DNA of 64,000 bases, taken from assembly GCF_009866765.1 (NCBI RefSeq), contig NZ_CP019431.1, forward strand, positions 3,472,001 through 3,536,000, written 5' to 3'. The notes under the pieces were generated by a model, which was not told the origin of the DNA, did no database searches, and saw only the letters and a list, made by a program, of their open reading frames with translations. This DNA is from Pseudomonas sp. S35. GTDB taxonomy: Bacteria; Pseudomonadota; Gammaproteobacteria; Pseudomonadales; Pseudomonadaceae. Below are positions 1 through 9,350 of this stretch, in pieces (the first letter of the stretch is position 1; each line of letters starts with the position of its first letter). The position numbers and the translations under genes were made by a program.

Positions 1-174
1 TGCGCGAGGTGAAAGCGACCAGTCGGGTGGCGATTCCAAAGCGCAATTGAGGAAAGTCAAACGGCGTTCAGTCACGGCAGATGATGGCTAAATGCCCTGC
101 CCCAGGATGTGAAAAATTCGTTAACTAATTATCCCCAAAGGCTTTTTCCTACAGAAACAATCTGGCACACTGAT
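1..174. other. Left edge, no assignable gene
   Basis: Two forward frames are open from the window edge. One stops at 48-50 and one at 89-91, so the tail of an upstream gene may be present, but the readable peptide is too short to assign. The rest up to the Fur-like palindrome is AT-richer and looks intergenic. Confidence 0.4.
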
Positions 175-205
175 GCGAATAATTATCAACATCTTTATTA
201 TTCGC
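175..205. promoter_or_regulatory. Fur-box-like palindrome upstream of siderophore receptor
   Basis: A perfect 9-bp inverted repeat, GCGAATAAT at 175-183 and ATTATTCGC at 197-205, encloses an AT-rich centre that reads ATTATCAACATC. The size and AT-rich dyad fit a Fur operator, and the site lies 32 bp upstream of the receptor start. The Fur assignment is inference from family context (iron-repressed TonB receptors). Confidence 0.5.
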
Positions 206-236
206 CAAGGACGGTACTTAGGGGAGAGTCCGTTTC

Positions 237-2402
237 ATGTCAGTGCAACAACCCGGCGGTAAAGGTTTTACACCCAGTTTGATCGCGCTGGCGGTCTGTC
301 TGGCCACCTCACAGGTGGCCTTCGCCGCCGATGCCCAAGCGCCGGCCACCACGCTGGAACTGGGCGCCACCCAAGTCTCCGGCGAGCAGCAGTTGGGCGA
401 GACCACTGAAGGCACGCAGTCCTACACCACTGGCGCGATGAAAACCGCGACCAAGCTGCCCCTGACCCTGCGAGAAACCCCACAAGCTGTCACCGTGATC
501 ACGCGCCAGCGCATGGATGACCAGGCAATGACCAGCATCAACGACGTGGTCAACGCCACGCCCGGGCTGTTCCTGAACTACTCCAATGGCCCTGGCCGGC
601 AGTCCTACACCTCGCGTGGTTTCGACATCGATAACCTGATGTATGACGGCATCCCGAGCGGCTACAACGGCGTTTCCGTCGGTGCCCAGCCGAACCTGGC
701 GATGTTCGACCGTGTTGAAGTGGTGCGCGGTGCCACTGGCCTGGTGACGGGCGCGGGCAACCCGTCGGCCGCCATCAACCTGATCCGCAAGCGGCCATTG
801 GATGAGCAGAAAGTCACCCTCACCGGCGCCGCCGGCAGCTGGGACGACTACCGTGGCGAGCTGGATGCGTCCAGCCCGCTCAATGACAGCGGCACCTGGC
901 GCGGTCGGGTGGTGACCTCCTACCGCGACGCCAACAGCTTCATCGACAATGCCGAGGAATATCACGGCCTGTTCTACGCCGTCACCGAAGCCGACCTGAG
1001 CGAAGACACCACCCTCACCCTCGGTTACTCGAACCAAAAGGACAAGACCAACTACTTCTGGGGCTCGTCGATGATCGGCCAGGACGGCCATCACTTGGAC
1101 CTGCCGCGCTCCTACAACCCCGGCACCGATTGGGAAAACAAGGACCAGGAGATCAACACCGTCTTCGCCGAACTGCGCCAGAACCTGGCCAACGACTGGA
1201 AACTGCAGGTCAACGCCAACTACGCCGAGCAGAAAGCCTTGTTCTCGGGCTCCTATCAATCGCGCTGGGCGGCGGACAAGTCGCTGGGGCGCACGGTCTA
1301 CCAGGCCGCCTACGACGAAAACCAGGCCGGTGTCGACGCCTTCGTCAGTGGCCCGTTCCAGGCATTCGGGCGCACCCATGAACTGGTGGTCGGCGCCAGC
1401 CGCCGCATCTACGACATGACCAGCCACGACTACAGCCCATACGACACCAAATGGCCGATCAACGCCGGAAAACCGGACTTCGTGCACACCACCGACACCC
1501 GCGAAATCACCACCCAGGACGGCGTCTACGTGACCACGCGCCTGAGCCTGGCCGACCCGCTGAAGTTGATCCTCGGCGGGCGCCTGGACTGGTATGACTA
1601 CGATGCCCACGGCAGCAATAGCGGCGACTACAAGGTCACCCGCAACCTCACGCGCTACGCGGGGTTGATCTACGAGCTGGACGACCATCACTCGGTGTAT
1701 GTCAGCTACAGCGACATCTTCACGCCGCAGAGCGCCAAGGACACGTCCGGCACCCCGGTCAAGCCCATCGTCGGCAAGAACTACGAGGTCGGCGTCAAAG
1801 GCGAATACCTGGATGGCGCGCTGAACGCGAGCGTGGCGTTGTTCCGCGTCGACCAAGAAAACCGCGCCACGCAAGTGACCGTGCAAAACTGCCCGCAGAC
1901 CGAGTGCTATGAAGCCTCCGGCGAGATTCGCAGCCAGGGTATCGACTTCGAACTGCAAGGCGCCCTTACTGAAAACTGGCAGGTCGGCGGTGGTTACACC
2001 TACGCGCGCACCCATACCATCAAGGACGAAGCCAGCCCGCAGAAGGTCAACAAGCAGTACGACACCGACACCCCGGAGCACCTGTTCAAGCTGACCACTC
2101 GCTACAACCTCCAAGGTTCGCTGGAAAAATTCCGCGTGGGCGGCAACATCTCCTGGCAGAGCCGCATGTACAACGACATCGCCCTGGCAGATGGCAGCAC
2201 CTACCGTCTTCAGCAAGGCGCGTATGCCGTCACCGACCTGATGGCCGGCTACAAGGTCAACGAGTACCTGGACCTGCAGCTCAACGCCAACAACATCTTT
2301 GATCGCAGCTACTACTCGTCGATTGCCAACTCCGTGAGCTACGGCGGCGACTCGTACGGCGCCCCACGCAACATGATGCTGACGGCCAAGTACAGCTTCT
2401 GA
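237..2402 (+). CDS. TonB-dependent siderophore receptor
   Basis: Outer-membrane gated channel for a ferric siderophore, 721 residues. A signal peptide covers about residues 1-30 (cleavage after VAFA). There is no N-terminal secretin/STN signalling domain, so the protein should transport without directly controlling an ECF sigma factor. The plug domain (about 70-185) contains LRETPQAVTVITRQR and RVEVVRGATGL, both typical of FhuA/FpvA-type plugs. The rest is beta-barrel, ending in the aromatic-terminated strand LTAKYSF. The start follows GGGGAG. A Fur-like palindrome lies upstream and a strong terminator follows. The ligand cannot be read from sequence; hydroxamate or catecholate uptake are both possible. 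Confidence 0.93.
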   Translation: MSVQQPGGKGFTPSLIALAVCLATSQVAFAADAQAPATTLELGATQVSGEQQLGETTEGTQSYTTGAMKTATKLPLTLRETPQAVTVITRQRMDDQAMTSINDVVNATPGLFLNYSNGPGRQSYTSRGFDIDNLMYDGIPSGYNGVSVGAQPNLAMFDRVEVVRGATGLVTGAGNPSAAINLIRKRPLDEQKVTLTGAAGSWDDYRGELDASSPLNDSGTWRGRVVTSYRDANSFIDNAEEYHGLFYAVTEADLSEDTTLTLGYSNQKDKTNYFWGSSMIGQDGHHLDLPRSYNPGTDWENKDQEINTVFAELRQNLANDWKLQVNANYAEQKALFSGSYQSRWAADKSLGRTVYQAAYDENQAGVDAFVSGPFQAFGRTHELVVGASRRIYDMTSHDYSPYDTKWPINAGKPDFVHTTDTREITTQDGVYVTTRLSLADPLKLILGGRLDWYDYDAHGSNSGDYKVTRNLTRYAGLIYELDDHHSVYVSYSDIFTPQSAKDTSGTPVKPIVGKNYEVGVKGEYLDGALNASVALFRVDQENRATQVTVQNCPQTECYEASGEIRSQGIDFELQGALTENWQVGGGYTYARTHTIKDEASPQKVNKQYDTDTPEHLFKLTTRYNLQGSLEKFRVGGNISWQSRMYNDIALADGSTYRLQQGAYAVTDLMAGYKVNEYLDLQLNANNIFDRSYYSSIANSVSYGGDSYGAPRNMMLTAKYSF

Positions 2403-2410
2403 TCGTCATC

Positions 2411-2436
2411 AAGGCTGCCCGCTCGGGCAGCCTTTG
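2411..2436 (+). terminator. Intrinsic terminator of the receptor gene
   Basis: A 10-bp perfect stem, AAGGCTGCCC / GGGCAGCCTT, with a GCTC loop lies 9 bases after the receptor stop codon. It has only a short T run. Confidence 0.8.
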
Positions 2437-2624
2437 CTCGCATTGTGGCAAGCTCGCTCGCCTGGCTGAATGCAATGGCGTTTAAAGTCCCCACCACAAA
2501 TGCCGATAAGCCTTTTGGCATCCTGATCCTGAAAAATCCTGATACCTGCTTAGCTCTGTACCCGCGCGCCGTCATGGCACGCCGCATGCTTTGTTCCTGG
2601 CTAGACCACATGGAGTAAGAGTGA

Positions 2625-4118
2625 ATGCCTGTACGCGCGCGTTTCCTGGAGCACTACCGCAAGGCCGACCGCATCATGCTGGCCTTGATCTGGTTGATGA
2701 CCCTGTTCTCACTGGGCCTGGCCTTCTGGCATGACACGCTGATCCAAGCCGTTGTGATCGGTGGCGGCACCAGTCTGGTGCTCACCGCGCTCTACCGCGC
2801 CCTCGGCGGCACCCGCGTGATGCGTTGCGCGCTCGGCGCCGGCCTGATGGTGATGGCCGCGTTGCATATCAACCAGGCCCAGGGCGTGATCGAATCCCAC
2901 TTCGGGATTTTCGCCCTGCTCGCGGTACTGACGTTCTACCGCGACTGGCTGCCGATCCTGGTGGCCGCTCTCACCATCGCCGTGCACCACCTGGTCTTCC
3001 ATGCCTTGCAGCATCAAGGCTTCCCGGTGTTCGTGATGGAACACCACGGCGGCTGGAGCATGGTGTTCGTGCATGCCTTCTACGTGGTGATGGAAACCGT
3101 AGCGCTGCTCTACCTCGCCGTACACAGCCAGGCCGAAGCGGTCGAAAGCCAGGACATGCTTGAGAAGATGCTCGCCGTGACCTCCCAGTTCACCGTGGAA
3201 ACGGTCAAGGGCGAAGGCAAGGCTCGGGTCTCTCTCGCCAAGCGCTTCGACCACTTCCTGCAACAGATTACGCACCTGATCGACGGAGTGGCCCGCGACT
3301 CCCACGGCCTCGGCCAACTCGGCCAGGAACTGGCCCATGCCAGCGGCACCCTGGAAAAAGGTGCGCGGCACCAGTTGGCAGAAATCAGCGAAATGACCGG
3401 CTCCATGCAACGCATGGAACACGCCATGGGCAACATTGCGGTGCACGTCGAACACGCGGTGGAACACGCCGGTGTTGCCAGCCAGCAAATCCTGCGCGGC
3501 CAGGAAAGCGTCGGCCGTGCCCAACACGAAATCACCCAGTTGGCCACCCGCCTGGAAGGCACCAACCAGACCGTGCAAGGCCTGGCGGTGCAGGCCGAAC
3601 AAATCGGCTCGGTGCTCGAAGTGATCAGCAGCATTGCCAACCAGACCAACCTCCTCGCCCTCAACGCCGCCATCGAGGCCGCCCGCGCCGGCGAACAAGG
3701 TCGTGGGTTTGCGGTGGTCGCCGATGAAGTACGCAGCCTGGCGCAACGCACCGCGGTATCCACCCAGGAAATCAGAACCATCATTGAAGGCTTGCAACAA
3801 GGAAGCCGCGAGGCGGTAGCCGCCATGCACGACAGCCGCCAAGGCGTGGAACGCTGTGTCGAAGACAGCCAGGTCGCAGTGGAAATGCTCAGGGCGGTGG
3901 GCAATGACATTACGCAAATCGATGCACTCAATGGGCGCATTGTCACCACCACGCGGGAACAGACAGCGGCGAACCTGGAGATTGTCGGGCGGTTGCAGTC
4001 GGTGCAGGGCATCGCCCAAAGCACGGTCGACGATGTGGAACTGCTGGCCAGAAGCAGCGAGCAACTGCCGCCGATTGCGGTGAGGCTGGATGCGCTGGGG
4101 AGGCGGTTTCATCCGTGA
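2625..4118 (+). CDS. Methyl-accepting chemotaxis protein with polytopic membrane sensor
   Basis: Chemoreceptor of 497 residues that would signal through CheW/CheA. Unlike classical receptors with a periplasmic domain between two helices, the first 165 residues are mostly hydrophobic (five to six predicted membrane segments). They contain His-rich stretches such as [10 protein letters not shown] and MEHHGGW, which might bind metal or haem (inference). A HAMP-like linker and a long coiled coil follow. The conserved hairpin tip, containing [20 protein letters not shown], sits near residues 340-360. The stimulus is unknown; a membrane-embedded sensor would suit energy, gas or lipophilic cues. The gene stands alone, followed by a hairpin. 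Confidence 0.88.
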   Translation: MPVRARFLEHYRKADRIMLALIWLMTLFSLGLAFWHDTLIQAVVIGGGTSLVLTALYRALGGTRVMRCALGAGLMVMAALHINQAQGVIESHFGIFALLAVLTFYRDWLPILVAALTIAVHHLVFHALQHQGFPVFVMEHHGGWSMVFVHAFYVVMETVALLYLAVHSQAEAVESQDMLEKMLAVTSQFTVETVKGEGKARVSLAKRFDHFLQQITHLIDGVARDSHGLGQLGQELAHASGTLEKGARHQLAEISEMTGSMQRMEHAMGNIAVHVEHAVEHAGVASQQILRGQESVGRAQHEITQLATRLEGTNQTVQGLAVQAEQIGSVLEVISSIANQTNLLALNAAIEAARAGEQGRGFAVVADEVRSLAQRTAVSTQEIRTIIEGLQQGSREAVAAMHDSRQGVERCVEDSQVAVEMLRAVGNDITQIDALNGRIVTTTREQTAANLEIVGRLQSVQGIAQSTVDDVELLARSSEQLPPIAVRLDALGRRFHP

Positions 4119-4127
4119 TCGGAGGGG

Positions 4128-4157
4128 ATCGAGCCCCGCTTAATCGCCGGGCTCGAT
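4128..4157 (+). terminator. Hairpin after chemoreceptor gene
   Basis: Perfect 9-bp stem ATCGAGCCC (4128-4136) / GGGCTCGAT (4149-4157) just downstream of the stop. The T run is weak, so efficiency is uncertain. Confidence 0.55.
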
Positions 4158-4323
4158 ATTGTGTTGAAGGCCGTAGGGAAGCAAACGCCAACCACGCCGC
4201 AAGCGAGGATCACGGCCGCTTTGGTTATCGTGGCGCGCGATTGCTGGGCCCGCATGAGTGATGTCACAATCACGCACCACGCGTTGCATGCTCAACGATA
4301 AGCGCGATTCACGGACTATCACC

Positions 4324-5985
4324 ATGCCCAGCCTCTGTTGCTGTTCTAACACGCCAGGCCCGCCGAAGAGACTTCTCCTGGTTCGGCTGCTTCAACTGCT
4401 GTGTTTTGTGCTGCTCTGGGATCAGGCTGCGTGGGCTGGCCCTGGCCCTGGCCCTCAACAGAATGGCGCCGAAGAGGTGATTGATGTCCAGCTACGCTGG
4501 AAACATCAGTTCCAGTTCGCGGGCTACTATGCCGCCATCGCAAAGGGCTATTACCGCGAAGAAGGACTGGACGTGCGCTTGCACGAAGGTGGCCCCAATG
4601 TCACACCGGTCGAAGAAGTGCTCTCTGGGCGTGCCCAATACGGCGAAGCCAATAGTGAGTTGCTCTACGCACGCCTGCACGGAAAGCCCTTGGTAGCACT
4701 GGCGGTGATTTTTCAGCATTCCCCTTCCGTGCTCGTGGCTCGCACAGACCAAGGTGTTCGCACTGTGCACGACCTGATCAACAAGCCGTTGATGCTGATG
4801 GATGCACAGACCGATGCCGATTTTCTGGCGATGTTCCGTAGCGAGGGTATACCCCTCGAAAAACTACAACTGCTGCCCAGCAGTTATCAAATTGGCGATC
4901 TAGCCAGCGGTAAAGTGACGGCGTTCAACTCGTACCTGACCAACGAGCCCTTCTACCTGCAAGAGCGGGGCGTGGAATACAACATCATCTCACCCGCCAC
5001 CTACGGGATCGACTTCTACAGCGACATCCTGTTCACCAGCCAGGCCGAGATTGACGAACATCCACAGCGGGTCGAGGCCTTCCGCCGCGCTACCCTGCGC
5101 GGCTGGCGCTACGCGATGGATAACCCCGAGCAAATCATAGACCTGCTACTCAATCAGTATTCGGTGGAGAAAAGTCGCGCGCACTTGCAATTCGAAGCTC
5201 AGGCCATGCGTCCGCTGGTGGTATCTGACCTGATCGAGATCGGTCATATGAACCCAGGGCGCTGGCAACGTATGGCGGAAACCTTCCTCGAACTGGGTAT
5301 GGTCGACAATATCGCCGGTCTGGAAAACTTCATTTACGATCCCAACCCGCCACAGCTCGTCGAGCGGCTGCGCAAGACCATTGTGCTGATCAGTATCGGC
5401 TGTGTGCTTGTCCTGATGTTCGCGCTGGTTCTGTTGAATGCCCAGCGCCATCTGCGCAACGAGATCAAGTTGCGCAAACTCGCCGAAGAGGAAGTACACA
5501 AGCTGGCTTTCTATGACAGCCTGACTGGCTTACCCAATCGCAATAGTTTTATTCCCTTTGCTAGTCAGAAGCTGCTGGCCGCAAAGAGCCGTGGAGAACA
5601 TCTGGCCCTGTGCTATATCGACCTGAATCACTTCAAGCAGATCAATGATCGTTTTGGCCACCAGGCAGGCGATGCCATCCTGATCCATGTAGCCACGGCC
5701 ATCAAATCCAATATTCGCGAGTTCGAAATAGCCGCGCGCATGGGCGGTGACGAATTCGTAGTGCTGCTCGACGGCGCGCATCACAGAGGTGACATCCAGC
5801 GCATCACCCATGACATCTGCAAGGCCGTCGACCTGCCCATTCCATGGAAAAACAGCCAGATCAAGGTCAGCGCCAGCCTAGGGGTTGCCTGGTATCCGGA
5901 AGATGGCGAAGTTCTGGACGATCTGATTTTCAAAGCCGACACCGCCATGTTCCAAAGCAAAGCCAGTATCGCTGCGCAGGTTTGA
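4324..5985 (+). CDS. Periplasmic NMT1/THI5-like domain fused to a diguanylate cyclase
   Basis: Membrane protein of about 553 residues. A signal/anchor segment comes first. An NMT1-type solute-binding domain (about 45-270) begins VQLRWKHQFQFAGYYAAI, the fold of ThiY and taurine or pyrimidine-precursor binding proteins. A membrane helix near 351-372 (VLISIGCVLVLMFALVLL) and a short coiled coil lead to a C-terminal GGDEF domain with the intact site MGGDEF near residues 473-478. It should make cyclic di-GMP in response to a periplasmic small molecule. The Cys cluster of yeast Thi5 is not seen, so binding rather than HMP synthesis is likely. The start is uncertain: an in-frame ATG at 4261 would add 21 residues, but 4324 places the hydrophobic leader at the N-terminus. 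Confidence 0.85.
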   Translation: MPSLCCCSNTPGPPKRLLLVRLLQLLCFVLLWDQAAWAGPGPGPQQNGAEEVIDVQLRWKHQFQFAGYYAAIAKGYYREEGLDVRLHEGGPNVTPVEEVLSGRAQYGEANSELLYARLHGKPLVALAVIFQHSPSVLVARTDQGVRTVHDLINKPLMLMDAQTDADFLAMFRSEGIPLEKLQLLPSSYQIGDLASGKVTAFNSYLTNEPFYLQERGVEYNIISPATYGIDFYSDILFTSQAEIDEHPQRVEAFRRATLRGWRYAMDNPEQIIDLLLNQYSVEKSRAHLQFEAQAMRPLVVSDLIEIGHMNPGRWQRMAETFLELGMVDNIAGLENFIYDPNPPQLVERLRKTIVLISIGCVLVLMFALVLLNAQRHLRNEIKLRKLAEEEVHKLAFYDSLTGLPNRNSFIPFASQKLLAAKSRGEHLALCYIDLNHFKQINDRFGHQAGDAILIHVATAIKSNIREFEIAARMGGDEFVVLLDGAHHRGDIQRITHDICKAVDLPIPWKNSQIKVSASLGVAWYPEDGEVLDDLIFKADTAMFQSKASIAAQV

Positions 5986-6062
5986 CGCTGCTTGCGTGGT
6001 GCCCCTGCGAAAAACTTGGTAGATAGAAACCACTGCGGTTTACCGACATCAATAAGGAAATT

Positions 6063-6572
6063 ATGAAGCCTCTTTACCTGTGTTCACTTCTGCTGCTTAC
6101 AGGCTGCGCCCCAGCGCCAAAATACCTTGTGCCTGCGGGGGCGCCTCAGGCGCTTATCCGGAGCGAATTGGTGTCGTTGGAGAATTATCGAAACAGCGTG
6201 TCCCTGGTCGAAGCGCCTCAAGTGGGATGCAAATACGGCAGAACCGTAGTGACTGCGCCGGGAGGGCAGTTGGTTTCCGTTTCTAAGAATGTATCGACGC
6301 CGGAGGGTTTCTTTCCGATTGAAGCCGGCAGGCCGCTGCACTTGGTGATGCGCGGCTTGGCCAATGCCAATCGCTCGTGCAGCGTAGGTTTTGTCAGCGA
6401 ATTTGCGCCGGGCGCCCGCTACGTGATCAAGGGTGGAATTGTCGACAGCCCAGGCGCGCTGAGCGGTTGTCACATTGACATATTCAATGTGGATTCAGGC
6501 GCGCGCGTCCCCATGGCCCGAGAGCCGAAAATGGAGCGCAATTGTGCGTTGGACCGAATACCGACGCTCTAG
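6063..6572 (+). CDS. Small lipoprotein of unknown function
   Basis: A 169-residue protein with a clear lipoprotein signal, MKPLYLCSLLLLTGC, lipidated on Cys15. The mature part contains several further Cys residues (GCKYGR, NRSCSVGF, SGCHID, NCALD), which suggests disulfides in the periplasm. A good ribosome site (AAGGAAATT) precedes the start. It follows the NMT1-GGDEF gene by about 77 bases and could be cotranscribed. I do not recognise a named family. Confidence 0.75.
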   Translation: MKPLYLCSLLLLTGCAPAPKYLVPAGAPQALIRSELVSLENYRNSVSLVEAPQVGCKYGRTVVTAPGGQLVSVSKNVSTPEGFFPIEAGRPLHLVMRGLANANRSCSVGFVSEFAPGARYVIKGGIVDSPGALSGCHIDIFNVDSGARVPMAREPKMERNCALDRIPTL

Positions 6573-6894
6573 TTAGACATTGCACCTATGCACTGCGCGA
6601 CCGCTTGCCAGAACCCTAGAAGGTTAAACAGGCCCCAAGGTCGCGCATGGCGAATGACTCAATCGGCCCTTGAAGTCATACGATCTCTACTGCTTGACCC
6701 TGTCTATCTCTTCTTCAATGAAACCACCTAAAACACCTTATTAATTCCATAAAAACAAAGCCCGCCGCCATCCCGCAGAAAACCGCCCTTGCCCATTCCC
6801 GTTAAACACGCTACAAACCCGTCATGAAGTTGTACGACAACCTAAAAATAAATGACCATCCCCGACGATGGCCGCCACTGCACGAGCCCTTACC
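6573..6894. other. Intergenic region
   Basis: About 320 bases of lower GC with no convincing ORF, RNA gene or repeat. A promoter for the DMT transporter is expected here, but I cannot place one securely. Confidence 0.5.
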
Positions 6895-7842
6895 ATGACA
6901 GCCCCTGCTCCCACCCTTTTCCCGCGCCACATCGCCGTAATGATCCTGCTCTGCATGGGTTGTGCCTTCGCCGGCAACCACATCGCCGCGCGCGTAGCCT
7001 TCGACGATGGCGCGGGTGTGCTCCTGGCCATTTTGCTGCGCTCCGGCGGCACCTTGTTGGTGCTGGGCGCGCTGGTGCTCTGGCAACGCCAAAGCCTGCG
7101 CCTGCCGTCGGGGGCATGGCGCTGGCAGTTGCTGTTGGGGCTGCTCATCACCGCCCAAAGCCTGTGCCTTTACTCCGCCGTGGCCCGCGTACCGGTCGCG
7201 CTGGCGTTGCTGGTGGCCAACGTGTTCCCGATTTTGCTGGCACTGCTGACCTGGGCATTCGGCGGCCCGCGCCCGACGGTTCGCACCGCGCTGTTGATGG
7301 GCTTGATTCTGGTGGGCCTGGTGTTTGTGCTGGACGTCCCTGGCCGGCTCTCAGCCGACGCCGACATCGGCCCGCAATGGCTGCTCGGCGTGACCCTCGC
7401 CCTGTGCGCCGCCTTGGTGTTCGCCTGCGCGCTGTGGATCACCGATCACAAGTTGTCCCAGGTACGCGGTTCGGTGCGCAGCCTGTTGACGATCTTCATC
7501 GTGTTCAGCAGCGTCAACCTTGCGGGCTGGAGTGGCGCCCTTGCCGACGGCCTGAACCCGCCAGCCAGCCTGACGGGTTGGCTGGCACTGGCGACGCTGG
7601 TGGTGCTCTATGGCACCGGTTTTATCGTGCTGTTCATGTCGGTGCCGCGCCTGGATATGCCGCGCAATGCGCCGGTCATGAACATTGAGCCGCTGGCGAC
7701 GTTGCTGATGGGCTGGCTCGTGCTCGATCAAATGCTCAGCGTCGGCCAGGTAGCGGGCGGCGTGATCGTCGTCGCAGGTATTGTGCTGCTGACGTACCGC
7801 AAGGCCGCTGCGCCGCCAGTCAAGGCCGGGCAAGCGCGCTGA
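6895..7842 (+). CDS. EamA/DMT-family transporter
   Basis: Inner-membrane carrier of about 315 residues with ten hydrophobic segments arranged as two EamA repeats, as in drug/metabolite exporters such as RhaT and YdcZ relatives. The family usually exports amino acids or small metabolites; the substrate cannot be predicted. Two starts are possible (6868 or 6895). I prefer 6895 because it lies just before the first membrane helix; neither has a strong Shine-Dalgarno. The next gene is an MFS transporter in the same direction about 100 bases on. Confidence 0.85.
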   Translation: MTAPAPTLFPRHIAVMILLCMGCAFAGNHIAARVAFDDGAGVLLAILLRSGGTLLVLGALVLWQRQSLRLPSGAWRWQLLLGLLITAQSLCLYSAVARVPVALALLVANVFPILLALLTWAFGGPRPTVRTALLMGLILVGLVFVLDVPGRLSADADIGPQWLLGVTLALCAALVFACALWITDHKLSQVRGSVRSLLTIFIVFSSVNLAGWSGALADGLNPPASLTGWLALATLVVLYGTGFIVLFMSVPRLDMPRNAPVMNIEPLATLLMGWLVLDQMLSVGQVAGGVIVVAGIVLLTYRKAAAPPVKAGQAR

Positions 7843-7941
7843 AGTCGCTGCTGACTACGCGGAGGACTCTTTTGAACCCCGCCGCCCGCCCACCGCCTCG
7901 GATAATCAGGCATCCCCCTGCGCATCCCGAGGCCTTCCCCC

Positions 7942-9285
7942 ATGACGAACTCATCCACCGAACAGGTCAGCCCCCAAACCCTGAGAAAGGTCATCATCGC
8001 CGCCGGCATCGGTAACTTCGTCGAGTGGTTTGACTTCGCTGTCTACGGCTTCCTCGCCACCACCATCGCCCAGCAATTTTTCCCCAGCGGCGACGCCAGC
8101 GCGGCGCTGCTCAAGACCTTCGCCGTGTTTGCCGTGGCCTTCGCTTTCCGGCCGTTGGGCGGGATTTTCTTTGGCATGCTCGGCGACCGCATCGGGCGCA
8201 AACGCACGCTGGCGATGACGATTTTGCTGATGGCCGGCGCCACCACCTTGATCGGCCTGCTGCCCACGTACGCGGCCATCGGCGTCGCGGCGCCGATTCT
8301 GTTGTCGCTGATCCGCTGCGCCCAGGGCTTCTCCGCCGGCGGTGAATACGCCGGGGCCTGCGCCTACTTGATGGAACACGCCCCCAGTGACAAACGCGCC
8401 TGGTACGGCAGTTTCGTACCAGTGTCGACGTTCTCCGCATTCGCCGCTGCTGCGGTGGTGGCGTACGCCCTCGAAGCGTCGCTGTCCGCCGAGGCAATGG
8501 GCAACTGGGGCTGGCGCCTGCCGTTCCTGATCGCCGCGCCGCTGGGGCTGGTCGGGCTTTACCTGCGTTGGAAGCTGGATGAGACGCCGGCCTTCCAGGC
8601 CGTGAAGCAGGAACACGCGGTCGCCCACTCTCCGCTCAAGGAAACCCTGCGCAACCATGGTGCGGCGATCTGCTGCCTGGGCGCCTTTGTGTCGCTGACC
8701 GCGCTGTCGTTTTATATGTTCACCACCTACTTTGCGACGTACCTGCAAGTGGCGGGCGGGCTGAGTCGGGCGGTGGCGTTGCTGGTGTCGCTGATTGCGT
8801 TGATTTTCGCTGCGGCGATCTGCCCGCTGGCGGGGCTGTATTCGGACCGGGTGGGGCGTCGGGTCACGGTGATGACGGCGTGTGTGCTGCTGATGGTGGT
8901 GGTGTATCCGTCGTTCCTGATGGCCAGTTCCGGCTCGTTCGCGGCGTCGATCGTGGGGGTGATGTTGCTCGCGGTGGGGGCGGTGTTGTGCGGGGTGGTC
9001 ACGGCAGCGTTGCTATCGGAGACCTTCCCGACGCGCACGCGGTACACCGCCTCGGCGATCACCTACAACATGGCCTATACGATCTTCGGCGGCACCGCGC
9101 CGCTGATGGCGACCTGGTTGATCAGCACCACTGGCAGCAACCTGTCACCGGCGTTTTACCTGATTGCCGTGGCCTTGTTGGCACTGGCAGGCGGGCTGGC
9201 GTTGCCGGAGACGTCGAGGATCTCGCTGCATGATGTGGGTTCAGAAGAAAAAAGCGCAGCGGCGGTGCTTTCGCGTCAGGCTTAA
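7942..9285 (+). CDS. MFS transporter, metabolite:H+ symporter (MHS) family
   Basis: Twelve-helix secondary transporter of 447 residues in the family of KgtP, ShiA, ProP and citrate carriers. Hallmarks are GNFVEWFDFAVYGF near the start, GDRIGRKRTL in the loop between helices 2 and 3, RCAQGFSAGGEYAGA, and WGWRLPFLIAAPLG. It has no long C-terminal coiled coil, unlike ProP at 47071. It likely imports a carboxylate or zwitterion with protons; the substrate is not identifiable. A REP-like hairpin follows. Confidence 0.88.
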   Translation: MTNSSTEQVSPQTLRKVIIAAGIGNFVEWFDFAVYGFLATTIAQQFFPSGDASAALLKTFAVFAVAFAFRPLGGIFFGMLGDRIGRKRTLAMTILLMAGATTLIGLLPTYAAIGVAAPILLSLIRCAQGFSAGGEYAGACAYLMEHAPSDKRAWYGSFVPVSTFSAFAAAAVVAYALEASLSAEAMGNWGWRLPFLIAAPLGLVGLYLRWKLDETPAFQAVKQEHAVAHSPLKETLRNHGAAICCLGAFVSLTALSFYMFTTYFATYLQVAGGLSRAVALLVSLIALIFAAAICPLAGLYSDRVGRRVTVMTACVLLMVVVYPSFLMASSGSFAASIVGVMLLAVGAVLCGVVTAALLSETFPTRTRYTASAITYNMAYTIFGGTAPLMATWLISTTGSNLSPAFYLIAVALLALAGGLALPETSRISLHDVGSEEKSAAAVLSRQA

Positions 9286-9296
9286 AAAACGGTATA

Positions 9297-9325
9297 GGCT
9301 TGCCCGCGACGGCGGCGGGTAAGCC
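9297..9325. repeat. Degenerate REP palindrome, possible bidirectional terminator
   Basis: GGCTTGCCCGC (9297-9307) pairs with GCGGGTAAGCC (9315-9325) with one mismatch. It lies between convergent genes, where REP elements are usually found. Confidence 0.6.
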
Positions 9326-9350
9326 ATAACAACCGAGCACAGCCGCGTCC

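Noticed and set aside
309..2216. 635-codon minus-strand open frame
   Set aside because: Antisense shadow of the TonB-dependent receptor gene.
4258..4323. Earlier start (GTG 4258 or ATG 4261) for the NMT1-GGDEF gene
   Set aside because: It would put 21-22 polar residues before the signal/anchor segment; no good ribosome site was seen, so the start at 4324 was preferred though not proven.
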